Source of the DNA: Metabacillus rhizolycopersici
GTDB taxonomy: Bacteria; Bacillota; Bacilli; Bacillales; Bacillaceae
Assembly: GCF_020075705.1 (NCBI RefSeq)
Contig: NZ_JAIQUM010000054.1
Location: 1-36,087, forward strand
Length of the DNA stretch: 36,087 bases
Direction of reading: 5' to 3'
Made by a program: the position numbers and the translations under genes. Below, piece after piece: positions 35,919-36,087 of this stretch (the stretch's first letter is position 1; every line of letters begins with the position of its first letter). A model generated the notes under the pieces. It searched no databases. It saw only the letters and a list, made by a program, of their open reading frames with translations, and was not told where the DNA came from.

Positions 35919-36087
35919 ATAAAGCGAGACTTCCATCAGTCGGGGTTTTCTTCATCCCCTACTGATGGTTAGCGAGACTTATCATGCTCAGGAACGCCAC
36001 ATCCTGTGGCTTCGCCTGACTTGGACGTCAATCGTTCGTCGGATCTTTACGGGCAGTTATCTCCCACTTATCTTCTTTGCTTCTCTC
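35919..36087 (-). repeat. Interspersed structured repeat, copy C (cut by window end)
   Basis: Reverse orientation of the repeat at 12794-12949, with the CCATCAGT/ACTGATGG hairpin, the AAGTCTCGCT direct repeats and ACTGCCCGTAAAGATCCGA. It carries an additional ~60-bp module not found in copies A and B, with its own hairpin (TCAGGCGAAGCCACAGG pairing through CCTGTGGC and GCCACA arms, ending TTCCTGA). The distal TTAACGGGCAGT arm would lie beyond 36087. Confidence 0.8.

Overview
The window is low-GC DNA from an endospore-forming member of the Bacillaceae (Bacillus sensu lato). The evidence is a spore-germinant receptor B subunit, a c-di-AMP riboswitch ahead of ktrAB, a TPP riboswitch ahead of a thiYXZ-type operon, the small DUF1659/DUF2922/YvrJ trio, AGGAGG-type ribosome binding sites, TTGaaa/TATAAT promoters and a PspA-family stress protein. 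The GC content and mixed accessory content fit a chromosomal segment, not a plasmid or an intact prophage.

Layout. (1) 1-5.7 kb: the 3' end of a group II intron, an orphan gerAB-like gene, the c-di-AMP riboswitch with ktrA-ktrB, then a small graveyard of transposase fragments (IS3 and IS110 families) and two small genes (a possible ribbon-helix-helix protein and a CBO0543-type membrane protein). (2) 5.9-8.6 kb: a YajO-like aldo/keto reductase and an HPr-like protein on the minus strand, divergent from an AraC-type regulator. (3) 8.7-15.4 kb: a 2-keto-3-deoxygluconate (KDG) catabolic regulon: sugar isomerase/epimerase, KDG kinase, ACS-type MFS transporter, KDPG aldolase and a LacI/KdgR regulator, followed by a 3-hexulose-6-phosphate synthase-like plus 6-phospho-3-hexuloisomerase pair. 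Both transcription units carry the same 25-bp twin operator, in opposite orientation, just downstream of a near-consensus promoter. (4) 15.4-17.1 kb: repeats, including a terminal-inverted-repeat element whose core has expanded into an array of 52-bp units, then the DUF1659-DUF2922-YvrJ trio. (5) 17.3-19.8 kb: two zinc-ribbon membrane proteins, the second TcaA/YvbJ-like. (6) 20.2-25.7 kb: a tightly overlapping operon of ABC importer (lipoprotein, two permeases, ATPase), a cytoplasmic alkaline-phosphatase-superfamily enzyme and a DeoR regulator, which looks like uptake plus hydrolysis of an organophosphate or phosphonate. (7) 25.9-28.1 kb: a winged-helix protein followed by five 21-bp direct repeats, an amidase and a short copy of the inverted-repeat element. 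(8) 28.2-31.3 kb: TPP riboswitch and thiamine-precursor ABC transporter. (9) 31.4-36.1 kb: an interspersed cruciform repeat, an SH3-domain gene remnant, and on the minus strand an envelope-stress module: a His-rich membrane protein, PspA, a peptidase-M50B-like membrane protein with a broken HExxH motif, and an OmpR-type two-component system.

The most unusual items are: the expanded 52-bp array inside an inverted-repeat element that also exists unexpanded 12 kb away; the HPS/PHI pair under KdgR-type control, with a hybrid HPS/ketogulonate-phosphate-decarboxylase active site; an HPr paralogue whose phosphorylatable His is deleted; and the PspA/His-rich/degenerate-M50 stress cluster with an 11-bp direct repeat overlapping its promoter. 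All family assignments are made by eye from recognised motifs; no database search was run.
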